From: WHSW01 sp033856255
GTDB lineage: Bacteria > Actinomycetota > Thermoleophilia > Solirubrobacterales > 70-9
Length of the DNA stretch: 64,000 bases
Assembly (NCBI GenBank): GCA_033856255.1
Contig: JAWVFH010000008.1
Location: 99,017-163,016 of the forward strand
Direction: 5' to 3'
The notes under the pieces are model-generated. The model worked only from the letters and a program-made list of their open reading frames with translations, did not search any database and had not been told where the DNA came from. A program made the position numbers and the translations under genes. Below, one piece after another: positions 18,107 to 26,667 of this stretch (positions within the stretch are counted from its first letter, which is position 1; each line of letters opens with the position of its first letter).

Positions 18107-18985
18107 TTACAGGCTGCGCTCGAGGAAGTCGATCTGGTCGGCGACCGCGCGCTCGAACGGCTCGCCTACGTAGATGTCGAAGTGCCCGCCCGGGTACTCG
18201 ATCAGCTCGCCGCGGGGGGCCCGCTCGGCGGCCTTGCGCGCCGGCCCGGGGGGCGTGACGACGTCGTCGCTCATCACCTGGACGAGCAGCGGCATCGTCA
18301 CCCGCTTGGCCTTCGCGTACGGACGCTGCACCGGCAGGCCCATCGTGCCGCGTGGCAGGAAGCGGTTCGGCCACTCGTAGCCGGGCGGGAACAGCGCCCT
18401 GTAGCCCGGCTCCGCGTCCGGGCTGGTCATCGCCGCCGTCGATCCGGGCGGGCCGACGACGGCGATCGGAAACTCGCCGCCGCGCCGCGCGGCGATCGCG
18501 TCCCGGAGCCCCGCAAGCCCCAGCCGGTTGTTGTGCCCGAGCCCGGCCGACCGCAGCACCGCGAACCCGCTCATGAACGGCCCCTGGGCGATCACCGCCG
18601 CGAGCCGCTCCCCCGCCGCCGCCAACTCGACCACGTGGCCGCCGGAGAACGACGTCCCCCAGGCGACGACCTTGTTCGGGTCGATCCCATCGAGCCCGCG
18701 CGCGTGAGCGATCGCGGCTCGCCAGTCCTCGCGCTGCCGCCCGATGTCGATCAGCAGCCGCGGCTCGCCGCCGGAGTCGCCGTGGCAGCGGTAGTCGAAG
18801 ACGAGGGCGGCGTGTCCGGCCGACGCGAAACGCTCGGCGTACGCGTCCAGACGAGCCTCCTTGACGCCGCCGAATCCGTGCGCGAGGACGACGCAGGCGA
18901 CGTCGCCGTCCGCGGCCTCGGGCCGGTAGAGCCAGCCGGCGCACTCCGCGTCGGCGGAGCGGAAGCGGACGTCGTCCCGGTCCAC
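18107..18985 (-). CDS. alpha/beta hydrolase, dienelactone-hydrolase-like
   Basis: 292 aa. VLAHGFGGVKEARLDAYAERFA oxyanion region, nucleophile Ser in WGTSFSGGH, acid in SDDVVTPP and His in YPGGHFDIY complete the triad. Resembles the X-Pro-dipeptidyl/DLH group of actinobacterial hydrolases acting on small esters. Starts one base after the pterin dehydratase stop, so co-transcribed. Substrate unknown. Confidence 0.85.
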   Translation of the reverse strand: MDRDDVRFRSADAECAGWLYRPEAADGDVACVVLAHGFGGVKEARLDAYAERFASAGHAALVFDYRCHGDSGGEPRLLIDIGRQREDWRAAIAHARGLDGIDPNKVVAWGTSFSGGHVVELAAAGERLAAVIAQGPFMSGFAVLRSAGLGHNNRLGLAGLRDAIAARRGGEFPIAVVGPPGSTAAMTSPDAEPGYRALFPPGYEWPNRFLPRGTMGLPVQRPYAKAKRVTMPLLVQVMSDDVVTPPGPARKAAERAPRGELIEYPGGHFDIYVGEPFERAVADQIDFLERSL

Positions 18986-18986
18986 G

Positions 18987-19268
18987 TCAGGCGAGCTGGT
19001 CGATCTTGCCGGCGAGCTCGAAGTCGGCAGCCGTGAGGCCGCCCGCCGAGTGGTTGGTGATCGAGACCTTGACCTCGCTCCAGGAGATCTCGAGGTCGGG
19101 ATGGTGGTTCATCTCCTCCGCCGGACCGGTCAGCCGGCGAACGAACTCGACCGAGCCGACGAAGTCGCCGTGGTCGAAGGTCTTGGTGATCACGTCGCCC
19201 TCGCGGCTCCAGCCCTCGAGCTCGCCCAGGCGCGCCTCGATCTCGTCATCGCTCAGTAGGTCAGCCAT
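18987..19268 (-). CDS. pterin-4a-carbinolamine dehydratase
   Basis: 93 aa. EEMNHHPDLEISWSEVKVSI and the later His73 and Asp82 reproduce the PCD active-site pattern (H-H-P ... H ... D). Dehydrates 4a-hydroxytetrahydropterin; in bacteria it may also support Moco-linked pterins. ATG at 19268 chosen: product has the standard length and TAAGGT lies seven bases upstream. A much longer in-frame opening upstream lacks similarity. Confidence 0.93.
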   Translation of the reverse strand: MADLLSDDEIEARLGELEGWSREGDVITKTFDHGDFVGSVEFVRRLTGPAEEMNHHPDLEISWSEVKVSITNHSAGGLTAADFELAGKIDQLA

Positions 19269-19275
19269 GCCCTGC

Positions 19276-19285
19276 ACCTTATCCT
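19276..19285. promoter_or_regulatory. overlapping divergent -10 elements (pterin dehydratase / BtuF-like)
   Basis: ACCTTATCCT holds TAAGGT on the minus strand (19276-19281), 7 nt from the dehydratase ATG, and TATCCT on the plus strand (19280-19285), 7 nt from the GTG at 19293. As at 9660-9669, the hexamers share the central TA. Confidence 0.55.
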
Positions 19286-19292
19286 CGTGCGC

Positions 19293-20198
19293 GTGAGGAT
19301 CGCCAGCCTGGTCCCCTCGGCAACCGAGGCCCTGTTCGCGCTCGGCCTCGGCGACTCGGTGGTCGCCGTCACGCACGAGTGCGACCACCCGGAGGCGACG
19401 CGGTCGCTGCCGAAGCTGACCTCGAGCGTGATCGCCGACGGGCTGCCCCCGGCCGAGATCGACGCGCGCGTGCGCGAGGTCACCGGGCGCGGCGAATCGC
19501 TCTACCGCCTCGACGAGGCGGCGCTCGCGGCGCTGGAGCCGGACCTGATCGTGACGCAGGCCCTCTGCGCTGTCTGCGCCGTCTCCTACGACGACGTGCG
19601 CGCGGTCGCCAGCCGCCTGCCGAGCCATCCTCGCGTGATCTCGCAGGACCCGGAGACGCTCGAGGAGGTGCTCGCGGACCTGACGCGGCTCGCTTGGGCG
19701 ACCGGGAACCCTCGCCTCGGTGAGCGGCTCCTGAAGGGCCTCCGGGTCCGCCTCGCGGCGGTCGCCGAGGCGGTGGCGGGCACCGAGCGGCCGCGGGTCG
19801 CGGCCCTCGAGTGGCTCGACCCGGTCTACATCGGCGGCCACTGGGTGCCCGAGATGATCGTCGCGGCCGGCGGCGAGGACGCGCTCGGCGTCGCCGGGGC
19901 CAAGTCGCGCGTGGTCGACTGGGAGGTCGTCGCCGAGGCTCGGCCCGACGTCGTGGTGGTGATGCCCTGCGGCCTCTACGCGCCGGAGGCCGCAGCGCAG
20001 GCGCGCGACCACGGCGATCGCCTGCGCTCGCTCGGCGCCGAGCGGGTCGTCGCCGTCGACGCCGCCTCCTCGTTCTCGCGCCCGGGGCCACGCCTCGTCG
20101 ACGGGGTCGAGCTGCTCGCCCACCTGTTCCATCCGGACCTCGTCGAGGCGCCGGCGGAGATCGCCTGCGAACCGGTCACCGCGCCGGCCGCTAGCTGA
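19293..20198 (+). CDS. BtuF-like cobalamin/siderophore-binding fold protein, no signal peptide
   Basis: 301 aa. RIASLVPSATEALFALGLGDSVVAVTHECDHP, LEPDLIVTQALCAVCAVSYDDV and VAALEWLDPVYIGGHWVPEMI follow the BtuF/TroA class III binding-protein fold. There is no signal peptide or lipobox, and no permease/ATPase next to it, so it is probably cytoplasmic and its ligand is unknown. GTG at 19293 is preferred over GTG at 19287 because it sits seven bases from TATCCT. Ends 8 nt inside the convergent rhomboid gene. Confidence 0.8.
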   Translation: MRIASLVPSATEALFALGLGDSVVAVTHECDHPEATRSLPKLTSSVIADGLPPAEIDARVREVTGRGESLYRLDEAALAALEPDLIVTQALCAVCAVSYDDVRAVASRLPSHPRVISQDPETLEEVLADLTRLAWATGNPRLGERLLKGLRVRLAAVAEAVAGTERPRVAALEWLDPVYIGGHWVPEMIVAAGGEDALGVAGAKSRVVDWEVVAEARPDVVVVMPCGLYAPEAAAQARDHGDRLRSLGAERVVAVDAASSFSRPGPRLVDGVELLAHLFHPDLVEAPAEIACEPVTAPAAS

Positions 20199-21054
20199 GC
20201 CCGGCGGGGACGCTCGCGTCGGCGGCGATCAGCGACCCGGCCACCGCGGCGACGCAGATCCCGACCAGCACGACCGCCTCGACCGTGTTGCGGTTCGGCA
20301 CCCGGCGGCGCTGGATCAGGTTGATCAGCAGGGCCGCGAAGGCGCCGCCGACCAGGCCGCCGATGTGGGCACCGATCGAGATCGAGGAGTTGCTGAAGGT
20401 GAAGGCCAGGTTGATGATCACGAAGAAGCCGATCTGCGATGCGAGCTGATCCAGGCCCCGGTCGCGGGCGATCAGGAAGGCGGCCGCCATCAACCCGAAG
20501 ATCCCGCCGGAGGCGCCGACGGTGGGCTGGTTCGGGTCGATGACCAGGACCAGGAACGAGCCGCAGAGGACCGAGACGGCGAAGATGCCGACGAAGCGCG
20601 CCGTCCCGATGGACGGCTCGAGCAGGTTGCCGAGGATGTAGAGGGCGAACATGTTGAAGCCGAGGTGGAGGATCCCGGCGTGCAGGAAGGCCGAGGTGAC
20701 GATCCGGTAGGGCTGGCCGAAGGCGACTCCGATCAGGTTCCCGGTGCTGTCGCGGGCGAAGGCGAACAGCTCACCATGCACGGACGCGTTTCCTCCCCCG
20801 GCGCCGATCGTGCCGCCGCTGGCGATCTCGGCGACGAAGGCGAGCACGCAGATCCCGATGATCGCGTAGGTCGCGGGCGAGTCGCCGCGGCCGGGAACCG
20901 CGATCGGGTTGCGGACCTGGGTCCGCTGGCTCGCGCATTCCGGACACCTCATCCCGACCGGCGTCGTGGTCATGCAGTCCGGGCAGATCGGCCGGTCGCA
21001 GTTGGAGCAGGAGACGTTCGTCTCGCGCGACGGGTGTCGGTAACAGGTCGCCAT
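20191..21054 (-). CDS. rhomboid intramembrane serine protease with N-terminal zinc-binding domain
   Basis: 287 aa. Residues 1-45 hold CYRHPSRETNVSCSNCDRPICPDCM and RCPEC, a B-box-like cysteine/histidine cluster. The membrane domain has HAGILHLGFNMFALYILG, catalytic Ser182 in GASGGIFGL and His230 in GAHIGGLVGG. Cleaves membrane proteins within the bilayer; substrates unknown. Zinc-domain rhomboids are common in actinobacteria. Confidence 0.93.
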   Translation of the reverse strand: MATCYRHPSRETNVSCSNCDRPICPDCMTTTPVGMRCPECASQRTQVRNPIAVPGRGDSPATYAIIGICVLAFVAEIASGGTIGAGGGNASVHGELFAFARDSTGNLIGVAFGQPYRIVTSAFLHAGILHLGFNMFALYILGNLLEPSIGTARFVGIFAVSVLCGSFLVLVIDPNQPTVGASGGIFGLMAAAFLIARDRGLDQLASQIGFFVIINLAFTFSNSSISIGAHIGGLVGGAFAALLINLIQRRRVPNRNTVEAVVLVGICVAAVAGSLIAADASVPAGLS

Positions 21055-21092
21055 CCGGCGGCGGACGATATCCGGCGGCCCCCGCCGGCTCG

Positions 21093-21821
21093 CTACAGAG
21101 GCGCCGAGAGCAGCGGCGGCGTGGTCGGCTGACGGCTGCCTCCGCGCGGCTCACGGGTGACCAGCACGGCCTTGCCGCCCTCGAGCGGCCCGGGAACCGC
21201 GGCCTCGGCGGTGCCGTCCATGCCGAGCACGAAGGTGCTCCGCGGCTCCATCACGCCGGCGCGCTCGACCCAGACCTCGTAGACCTCGTCGTTGGCGATC
21301 GCGGGGAGCTCGTGCACGTGCAGGGTGGCCGAGTCGCCGGTGCGCTCGAGCGTCGCCGACACCGGGACGGCGCCGTCGAGCGGCTGCGCCTTGACCAGCT
21401 GCGGGCCGGCGTCGGTCGTGCCCGACCCGCGCAGGGCGTAGCCCATGCCGATCCCGACGACGAGCAGGATGAGCGCCGCCATCCCGGTCGCCGGGCGCAG
21501 CATCAGGCCGCGCAGGCCCGCCCACCACGACTCCCGCGCCGGCGCGGGCCGCGCGGCCGGCTCGGCAATCGTGCTCGGCGCCGCCTCCGCGCGGACGGTC
21601 TCCATCAGGCTCTCGCGCAGGCTCGGCGGAGGCGAGCGTTGCTCGACCGTGGCCGGCAGCAGGTCGACCGCCGGGCTCAACCAGCGCAGCCGGGCGGTAC
21701 ACGAGTCGCACTCGGCGAGGTGGCGCTCCAGCGCCTCGGCGTCGTCGCCGGCGAGGGCTCCGAGCGCGTAGGCGGCGAGGTCGTCGCGGCGCTCCCCGCA
21801 GGCGGCGTCCGGCCCGCTCAC
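21093..21821 (-). CDS. anti-sigma factor, RskA-like with zinc-binding ZAS motif
   Basis: 242 aa. N-terminal ZAS motif HLAECDSC (about 34-41), a transmembrane helix around residues 111-131 (GMAALILLVVGIGMGYAL) and an extracytoplasmic RskA-type domain (ANDEVYEVWVERAG..., PRSTFVLGMDG). Overlaps the sigma gene by 4 nt; it should hold that sigma factor at the membrane until a signal triggers release. Confidence 0.9.
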   Translation of the reverse strand: MSGPDAACGERRDDLAAYALGALAGDDAEALERHLAECDSCTARLRWLSPAVDLLPATVEQRSPPPSLRESLMETVRAEAAPSTIAEPAARPAPARESWWAGLRGLMLRPATGMAALILLVVGIGMGYALRGSGTTDAGPQLVKAQPLDGAVPVSATLERTGDSATLHVHELPAIANDEVYEVWVERAGVMEPRSTFVLGMDGTAEAAVPGPLEGGKAVLVTREPRGGSRQPTTPPLLSAPL

Positions 21822-22468
21822 GGCAGCACCTCGGAGGGCCCTTCGATCCCCATTCGCTCTGCCAGCGTCACCCTGATCTTCTCCAAGCCCAGCCTCATGC
21901 GGCCCTTCACGGTCCCCAGCGGCATCCCGAGCATCTCGGCGATCTCCGCGTGGGTGAACCCGCCGAAGTATGCGAGACCGATCACCTCGCTCTGCTCGGC
22001 CGGCAGCTCGCTGAGCGCGCCGCGGACCTTGCGCGACGTCTCGCGGCGGATCGCTGTCGAGTCGGTGAGCTCGGCCGCGGCCTGGCTCTCGAGCACGGCG
22101 TCGTCGTCGAGGTCGAGCTTGGGCGCCGATCCGGAGGACCGGCGCAGGGCGTCGATCGCCCGGTTGCGGGTGATGCCCAGGGTCCAGGAGCGGACGCTGC
22201 CGCGGGCGGCGTCGAAGCGGGCGCCGCTGCGCCAGACGGAGATGAAGGCCTCCTGGGTGACGTCCTCGGCGACCGCGGGGTCGCCGACGATCCGGTGCGC
22301 GAGCGAGTAGGCGGCGCCCCCGTGGCGGTCGTAGAGGATCGCGAAGGCGTCGGGATCACGGCGCTCGACGAGCGTCATCAGGTCCTCGTCCGCGAGTCGC
22401 TGCAGCGCGGAGGGTGTGAGCTTCTCGGCCACCGGTCTACCTACGCACGCTGATCCGGATCGGATCAT
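21818..22468 (-). CDS. ECF sigma factor, SigK-like
   Basis: 216 aa. Region 2: DPDAFAILYDRHGGAAYSLAHRIVGDPAVAEDVTQEAFISVW; region 4: LPAEQSEVIGLAYFGGFTHAEIAEMLGMPLGTVKGRMR. The partner anti-sigma gene overlaps its stop. GTG at 22432 is a possible shorter start (12 residues fewer); the N-terminal residues before it look non-conserved. Confidence 0.9.
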   Translation of the reverse strand: MIRSGSACVGRPVAEKLTPSALQRLADEDLMTLVERRDPDAFAILYDRHGGAAYSLAHRIVGDPAVAEDVTQEAFISVWRSGARFDAARGSVRSWTLGITRNRAIDALRRSSGSAPKLDLDDDAVLESQAAAELTDSTAIRRETSRKVRGALSELPAEQSEVIGLAYFGGFTHAEIAEMLGMPLGTVKGRMRLGLEKIRVTLAERMGIEGPSEVLP

Positions 22469-22525
22469 CCATCCGTAGATGTGGTGATAGTTGCACCAAT
22501 CGGCTCAGGTCAAGGAGGCACGCGC

Positions 22526-22963
22526 ATGGCAAGCTCGAGTCCGGCAAGGCTTTATTGCACGCTGGTGGGCGGGGTCCTGGTGATCGCCGGGATCATCGGG
22601 TTCTTCTACAGCTCCAGCTTCGACACCGGAGCGGCGAACGTGGCCGCGAACACCGACGACGTGTTCGGGATCCTCGGTGTGAACGGCTGGCACAACGTGG
22701 TCCACATCGCGCTCGGGGCGCTCGCCCTCGCGGTCGCCGGCTCGCCGTACGGCGCCCGGGCCTACTGCCTCGGCATCGGCCTCGTCTACGTGCTGCTCGC
22801 CGTCTGGGGATTCATCGACTCCGACAACATCCTGCTCGGGATCATCCCGGTCAACAACGAGGACAACTTCCTCCACCTCATCCTCGGGCTCGTCGGCCTC
22901 GCCGCCGGCGCGGCGACGCCGAGCGTCGCCTCCCGCGACTCCGGGCGCCCCGCCCCGGCCTGA
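22526..22963 (+). CDS. DUF4383-like four-helix membrane protein
   Basis: 145 aa from the ATG at 22526, which follows AAGGAGG with good spacing; a longer in-frame opening to 22481 has no such site. Four hydrophobic helices with FGILGVNGWHNVVHIALGALAL and NNEDNFLHLILGLVGLAAG, the His/Asn-containing helices typical of DUF4383. Function unknown. Divergent from the ECF sigma gene at 22468 and possibly part of its regulon. Confidence 0.85.
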   Translation: MASSSPARLYCTLVGGVLVIAGIIGFFYSSSFDTGAANVAANTDDVFGILGVNGWHNVVHIALGALALAVAGSPYGARAYCLGIGLVYVLLAVWGFIDSDNILLGIIPVNNEDNFLHLILGLVGLAAGAATPSVASRDSGRPAPA

Positions 22964-22964
22964 G

Positions 22965-23297
22965 CTAGCGGAGGTCTCGAAGCAGTCGCTCGGCGCTCGC
23001 GCGGACCCCGTGCGGGCGCCGGCGACGGCGGGCCTCGACCAGGACGAGGGCGGCCGCGGCGGCGCCGCCGACGGCGACCGCGGCGACCGGGCGAACCCAG
23101 TTGCGCGGGTCGCGCAGTGCCTGGAGCTCGCCCTCGGAGAGCTCGTCGGCCCAGCTCGAGAGCTCGGCCGCGGCCTGCTCGGCGATCGACGAAAGCGTCG
23201 ACTCGACCCGCGTGGCGAGGGTCTCCGGCGGGTCGACCGGCTGCAGCGCATCGCGGAGCAGGGCCTCGAGCCGCAGCTCTCCGGCGTGCTCACTCAT
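22965..23297 (-). CDS. putative membrane-anchored anti-sigma partner
   Basis: 110 aa. An acidic N-terminal helix region (1-65) precedes one membrane helix at about 70-86 (VAAVAVGGAAAAALVLVEA) and a basic tail. It overlaps the upstream ECF sigma gene by 8 nt, the usual place of an anti-sigma factor, but no ZAS motif is present. Function inferred only from position and shape. Confidence 0.6.
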   Translation of the reverse strand: MSEHAGELRLEALLRDALQPVDPPETLATRVESTLSSIAEQAAAELSSWADELSEGELQALRDPRNWVRPVAAVAVGGAAAAALVLVEARRRRRPHGVRASAERLLRDLR

Positions 23298-23862
23298 CGT
23301 CCATCAGCTCCTCCAGCTGCTTGATCGCCCGATGGATCAGCACCTTGGTGGCTCCATCCGTGCGCCCCAGCGCCCGCGCGATCTCGCGGTTGTCCATCCC
23401 CAGCGCGAAGCGCATGATCAGCGCCTCGCGGCGGTCGTCCGGGAGCTCGTCGAGGTGCGCGATCACCTCGCGCAGCTCCTCGCGGCTCTCCACCACCCGC
23501 TCGGTCTCGTGCGGATGCGCCGGCGGCTCGATCGCCTCGATGTTCGCGACCGGCCGCCGGGCGCGGTCGCGGTAGTAGTTGGAGGCGAGGTTGTGGGCGA
23601 TCCGAATCAGCCACGGCCGCAACGGGCGCCCGTTCGACTCGCGCTGGGCGCGCTCGAAGTGACGGTAGGCCTGCAGGAACGCCTGCTCGGTGAGGTCCTC
23701 GGCGTCGTGGTGGTTGCCCACCTTGTAGTAGGCGTAGGAGTAGACGTCGCGCAGATGCGTCCGGTACAGCTCGGAGAAGGCGCTGTCGAGCTCGGCCTTC
23801 TGGGCCGCCGTCGGCGCCGGCGCGACAACCTCGCTGCCGCTGCCCTTCTGCTTCTCGCTCAC
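23290..23862 (-). CDS. ECF sigma factor
   Basis: 190 aa. Region 2 RTHLRDVYSYAYYKVGNHHDAEDLTEQAFLQAYRHF, region 4 LPDDRREALIMRFALGMDNREIARALGRTDGATKVLIHRAIKQL. GTG start at 23862 with TAGGCT six bases upstream, which argues for a leaderless mRNA beginning at this GTG. Confidence 0.92.
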   Translation of the reverse strand: MSEKQKGSGSEVVAPAPTAAQKAELDSAFSELYRTHLRDVYSYAYYKVGNHHDAEDLTEQAFLQAYRHFERAQRESNGRPLRPWLIRIAHNLASNYYRDRARRPVANIEAIEPPAHPHETERVVESREELREVIAHLDELPDDRREALIMRFALGMDNREIARALGRTDGATKVLIHRAIKQLEELMDDE

Positions 23863-23868
23863 CGGCCA

Positions 23869-23874
23869 AGCCTA
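23869..23874 (-). promoter_or_regulatory. -10 hexamer TAGGCT before the ECF sigma gene
   Basis: Six bases from the GTG at 23862. It does not resemble an ECF autoregulatory promoter (no GGAAC-type -35 seen), suggesting housekeeping transcription. Confidence 0.5.
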
Positions 23875-23888
23875 GCCCTCCCACTCGG

Positions 23889-25601
23889 TCACGCCGCCTT
23901 CCGTGCCCGCTCCGCACGGCGCAGCCCGGCGACCCATTCGCCGGGGTCGATCTCGCCCTCGATCAGCGCCGCCAGGCCCTCGAGGCTGGGCGCCTCGATC
24001 CCGGCGGCGGCGACCGTTTCGGCGATCAGCGGCACCGAATCGAGCCCCTCCGAGGCCTGACCGATCCGGCCCGGGATCTTGGCCGCCGGGACACCGGCCC
24101 CGAGCAGCTCACCCGCCTGGCGGTTGCGGCTCTTCGGCGCCAGCACCGTGGCGGTCAGGTCGCCGACCCCGGCGAGGCCGGAGAAGGTCTCCAGGTGCCC
24201 GCCCCGCGCGAGCGCGAACTCCACGCACTCGCGCCAGACACCGGCCGCGGCGATCCCGGCGGCGTTGAGGCCGAAGCGCTGGGCGGCGGCCGCGGCCAGC
24301 GCCGCGGCGTTCTTGGCCGCGCCGGCGACCTCGACCCCGGTGACATCGTCGCTGCGCTCGCAGACGAGGCCGGCCCGATCGAAGACCTCGCCAAGCATCG
24401 CCCGCAGGTCGGGGTCGGCGCTGCCGAGCACCAGCGCCGCCATGCCGGCGGCGGCCTCGCGGGCGTGGGCCGGCCCGCCCAGGCAGGCGATCGCCCGGGC
24501 GCGGATCCGCTCAGAGACGTACTCGTTCGGCAGCGCTCCCATCGGCTGCACGAAACCCTTCGAGAGCAGCAGCACCGAGGCGCGCGAGCCGATCCGGTCG
24601 GCCAGCGAACCGACGACGTTCGGCAGCGCGGAGGAGGGCACGGCGAGGCAGATCAGGTCGCAGCCGGCGAGCTCGATCTCGGTCGAGCGCTTCACCGTGA
24701 TGCCCTCGGGCAGCTTCACCCCAGGCAGGTACTCCTCGTTCTCGCGCTTGCGGGCGATCTTCGCCGCCTTGTCGTCGGTCCGGGTGCCGAGCTCGACCTC
24801 GAGACCACCGCGGGCGAGCAGGACGGCGACGGCCGTCCCCCAGCTGCCGGCCCCGATCACCGCCGCCTTGCGCAGCGGCGGCAGGCCGCCGAGCCATTCC
24901 CACTGCAGCTCGATGTTGGGCCAGATCCGATCGGTGACGTTCGCCGCCAGCGCCGGCGAGGGCTTCTCCGTGCGCGGGAAGGTGAGCGGCTTGCCGGCCC
25001 GCAGCCTCACCTTGCGCGGGCGGACGCGCCAGCCGCGACGCACCTCCTCCGATCCCTGGACAGCGATCGGGAGCACGGGCGCGCCGGTCTCGAGCGCCAG
25101 CCGCCCGACGCCGCGCTTCGGGCGCCCGAGTGAGCCGCTGCGGATCCGGGTGCCCTCCGGGAAGATGACCACGGTCCCACCCCGCTCGACGATCATGCCG
25201 GCGGTCTCGATCGCGGTCTCGTCGGACTGGCCACGGCGGATCGGGAAGGCGCCGAGGCGGGAGAGCAGCCAGCCCTGCCAGCGCTTCTCGAACAGCTCCA
25301 CCTTGGCGACGAACTGCAGCCGCCGCCGCCAGGGCAGGAAGGCGCCGATCACGAACGGGTCGAGGAAGCTGCGGTGGTTGGCGGCGACGATCAGCCCGCC
25401 CTTGAAGCGGGCGTGCTCGCGGCCGGACCGCTGGAGACGGAAGTAGACGAGGAAGCCGGGGACGAGGATCGCCCGGATCAGGTAGTAGAGGACGCGGCTC
25501 GTGCCCTTCTGGCGCGCGAACCGGTGGTAGCGCTCGAAGCGCTCCTGGCTGATCACGTCGTCGTGGCGCGGCGGCGCGGAGCGCCGCGGGGACTCATCCA
25601 T
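23889..25601 (-). CDS. bifunctional acyltransferase (PlsC-like) / glycerol-3-phosphate dehydrogenase (GpsA)
   Basis: 570 aa fusion. Residues 30-240: 1-acyl-glycerol-3-phosphate acyltransferase fold with NHRSFLD (His76, Asp81) and FPEGTR (147-152). Residues 244-570: NAD(P)-dependent glycerol-3-phosphate dehydrogenase with GAGSWGTA (250-257), catalytic Lys in GVEVAGAAKNAAALAAA and GVGDLTATVLAPKSRNR. One chain thus reduces DHAP to glycerol 3-phosphate and acylates a phospholipid precursor. Both halves keep their motifs, and there is no start or stop between them. Membrane-associated through the acyltransferase half. Confidence 0.93.
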   Translation of the reverse strand: MDESPRRSAPPRHDDVISQERFERYHRFARQKGTSRVLYYLIRAILVPGFLVYFRLQRSGREHARFKGGLIVAANHRSFLDPFVIGAFLPWRRRLQFVAKVELFEKRWQGWLLSRLGAFPIRRGQSDETAIETAGMIVERGGTVVIFPEGTRIRSGSLGRPKRGVGRLALETGAPVLPIAVQGSEEVRRGWRVRPRKVRLRAGKPLTFPRTEKPSPALAANVTDRIWPNIELQWEWLGGLPPLRKAAVIGAGSWGTAVAVLLARGGLEVELGTRTDDKAAKIARKRENEEYLPGVKLPEGITVKRSTEIELAGCDLICLAVPSSALPNVVGSLADRIGSRASVLLLSKGFVQPMGALPNEYVSERIRARAIACLGGPAHAREAAAGMAALVLGSADPDLRAMLGEVFDRAGLVCERSDDVTGVEVAGAAKNAAALAAAAAQRFGLNAAGIAAAGVWRECVEFALARGGHLETFSGLAGVGDLTATVLAPKSRNRQAGELLGAGVPAAKIPGRIGQASEGLDSVPLIAETVAAAGIEAPSLEGLAALIEGEIDPGEWVAGLRRAERARKAA

Positions 25602-25658
25602 GCCTGTGCCTACACGCGCAGGCGGGGCGCGTTACTGCGTGGCGAGGATTTTTCGTGG

Positions 25659-26666
25659 CTACCAGGCGCTTTCGATCAGCGCCCGGATCTCGCGCTCGCC
25701 CGGGACGTCGGGCGTCATCTGCAGCTCCGGCCGGGCCATGATCGCCTTCACGGCAGCGTCGAGGTTGTCGCGCTCGGCGCCGATCGCCGAGAGGCGCCGC
25801 GGGCCACCGCCGAGCTCCTCGACCCGCTCGCGCAACCCGTCCTGCTTCGTGCCCAGGGCCCGCGCCAGCGCGGTCATCTGCTTCCCGGCGCGGGGAGTCA
25901 GCGCCTCCACCACCCGCGGCAGCATCGTCGCGTTCGTCTCCGCGTGCGGGATCCGCAGCTCGCGGACCAGCGTCTGGCAGACCACGTGATGGAGGCTGAA
26001 CAGCGCCGAGTCGAGCGCGTACGCGCAGAGGATCGAGCCCAGCGCCAGCGCCGCCGGGTCGCGCTTCGAGCGCTCGTTGTCGAGCGCCTTGGCGATCAGC
26101 GCGGCGCCGCGCAGCGCGGTCATCTCCGAGACCGGGTTGGCGAGCGGCGTGTAGAGCGAGTCGGCGCCGTGGGCGAGGGCGTTCATCGCGCTGGCGCGCA
26201 AATGCTCCTCGGCCAGCCCCACCATCAGCGGCGGGTCGGCGATCACGACCTCCGGCCGGACGAGGCCGCCGGGAGCCTCGTGGCCCTCGGGCAGGCGGTG
26301 GATGCGGGTCATCTCGGCGCCCGAGAGAGTGGTCGGCAGGGCGGCGACCCGTCCGCCCTTGACCGCGGCGATCGCCTTCGCGACGTCGATCACCCGCCCG
26401 CCCCCGAGCGCGACGAGATCGCCGTCGCCGACATCGCCGATCACCCGGGCGGCGACCTCGTTCACCGGCCCCGGCGGCACGTGGTGAAAACACGCCGCGT
26501 CCTCGGCCAGCTCGACCGAGGCCGCGCCCATCGCCCGTTCGGTCGTCAGCAGCTCGTAGCCCTGGAACCCGTGTCCGCCGAGGATCGCCGTCGCGTCGGA
26601 GACCACGCCGGCGCGGAAGTGGATCGTCCGCTCCCCGTCACGCCAGGTGAACTCCTTCTCACTCAT
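25659..26666 (-). CDS. iron-containing alcohol dehydrogenase, maleylacetate-reductase-like
   Basis: 335 aa. GDLVALGGGRVIDVAKAIA nucleotide site, LPTTLSGAEMTRIHRLPEG, SAMNALAHGADSLYTPLANP and LHHVVCQTLVRELRIPHAETNATMLP follow maleylacetate reductases rather than other Fe-ADHs; metal-ligand histidines are in the latter two blocks. No aromatic ring-cleavage genes are nearby, so the substrate is open. The ATG lies one base after the 3-prime end of tRNA-Thr with no ribosome-binding site of its own. Confidence 0.85.
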   Translation of the reverse strand: MSEKEFTWRDGERTIHFRAGVVSDATAILGGHGFQGYELLTTERAMGAASVELAEDAACFHHVPPGPVNEVAARVIGDVGDGDLVALGGGRVIDVAKAIAAVKGGRVAALPTTLSGAEMTRIHRLPEGHEAPGGLVRPEVVIADPPLMVGLAEEHLRASAMNALAHGADSLYTPLANPVSEMTALRGAALIAKALDNERSKRDPAALALGSILCAYALDSALFSLHHVVCQTLVRELRIPHAETNATMLPRVVEALTPRAGKQMTALARALGTKQDGLRERVEELGGGPRRLSAIGAERDNLDAAVKAIMARPELQMTPDVPGEREIRALIESAW

Positions 26667-26667
26667 A

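Noticed and set aside
18987..20132. Extended form of the pterin dehydratase (381 codons)
   Set aside because: The upstream 288 codons are antisense to the BtuF-like gene and show no domain.
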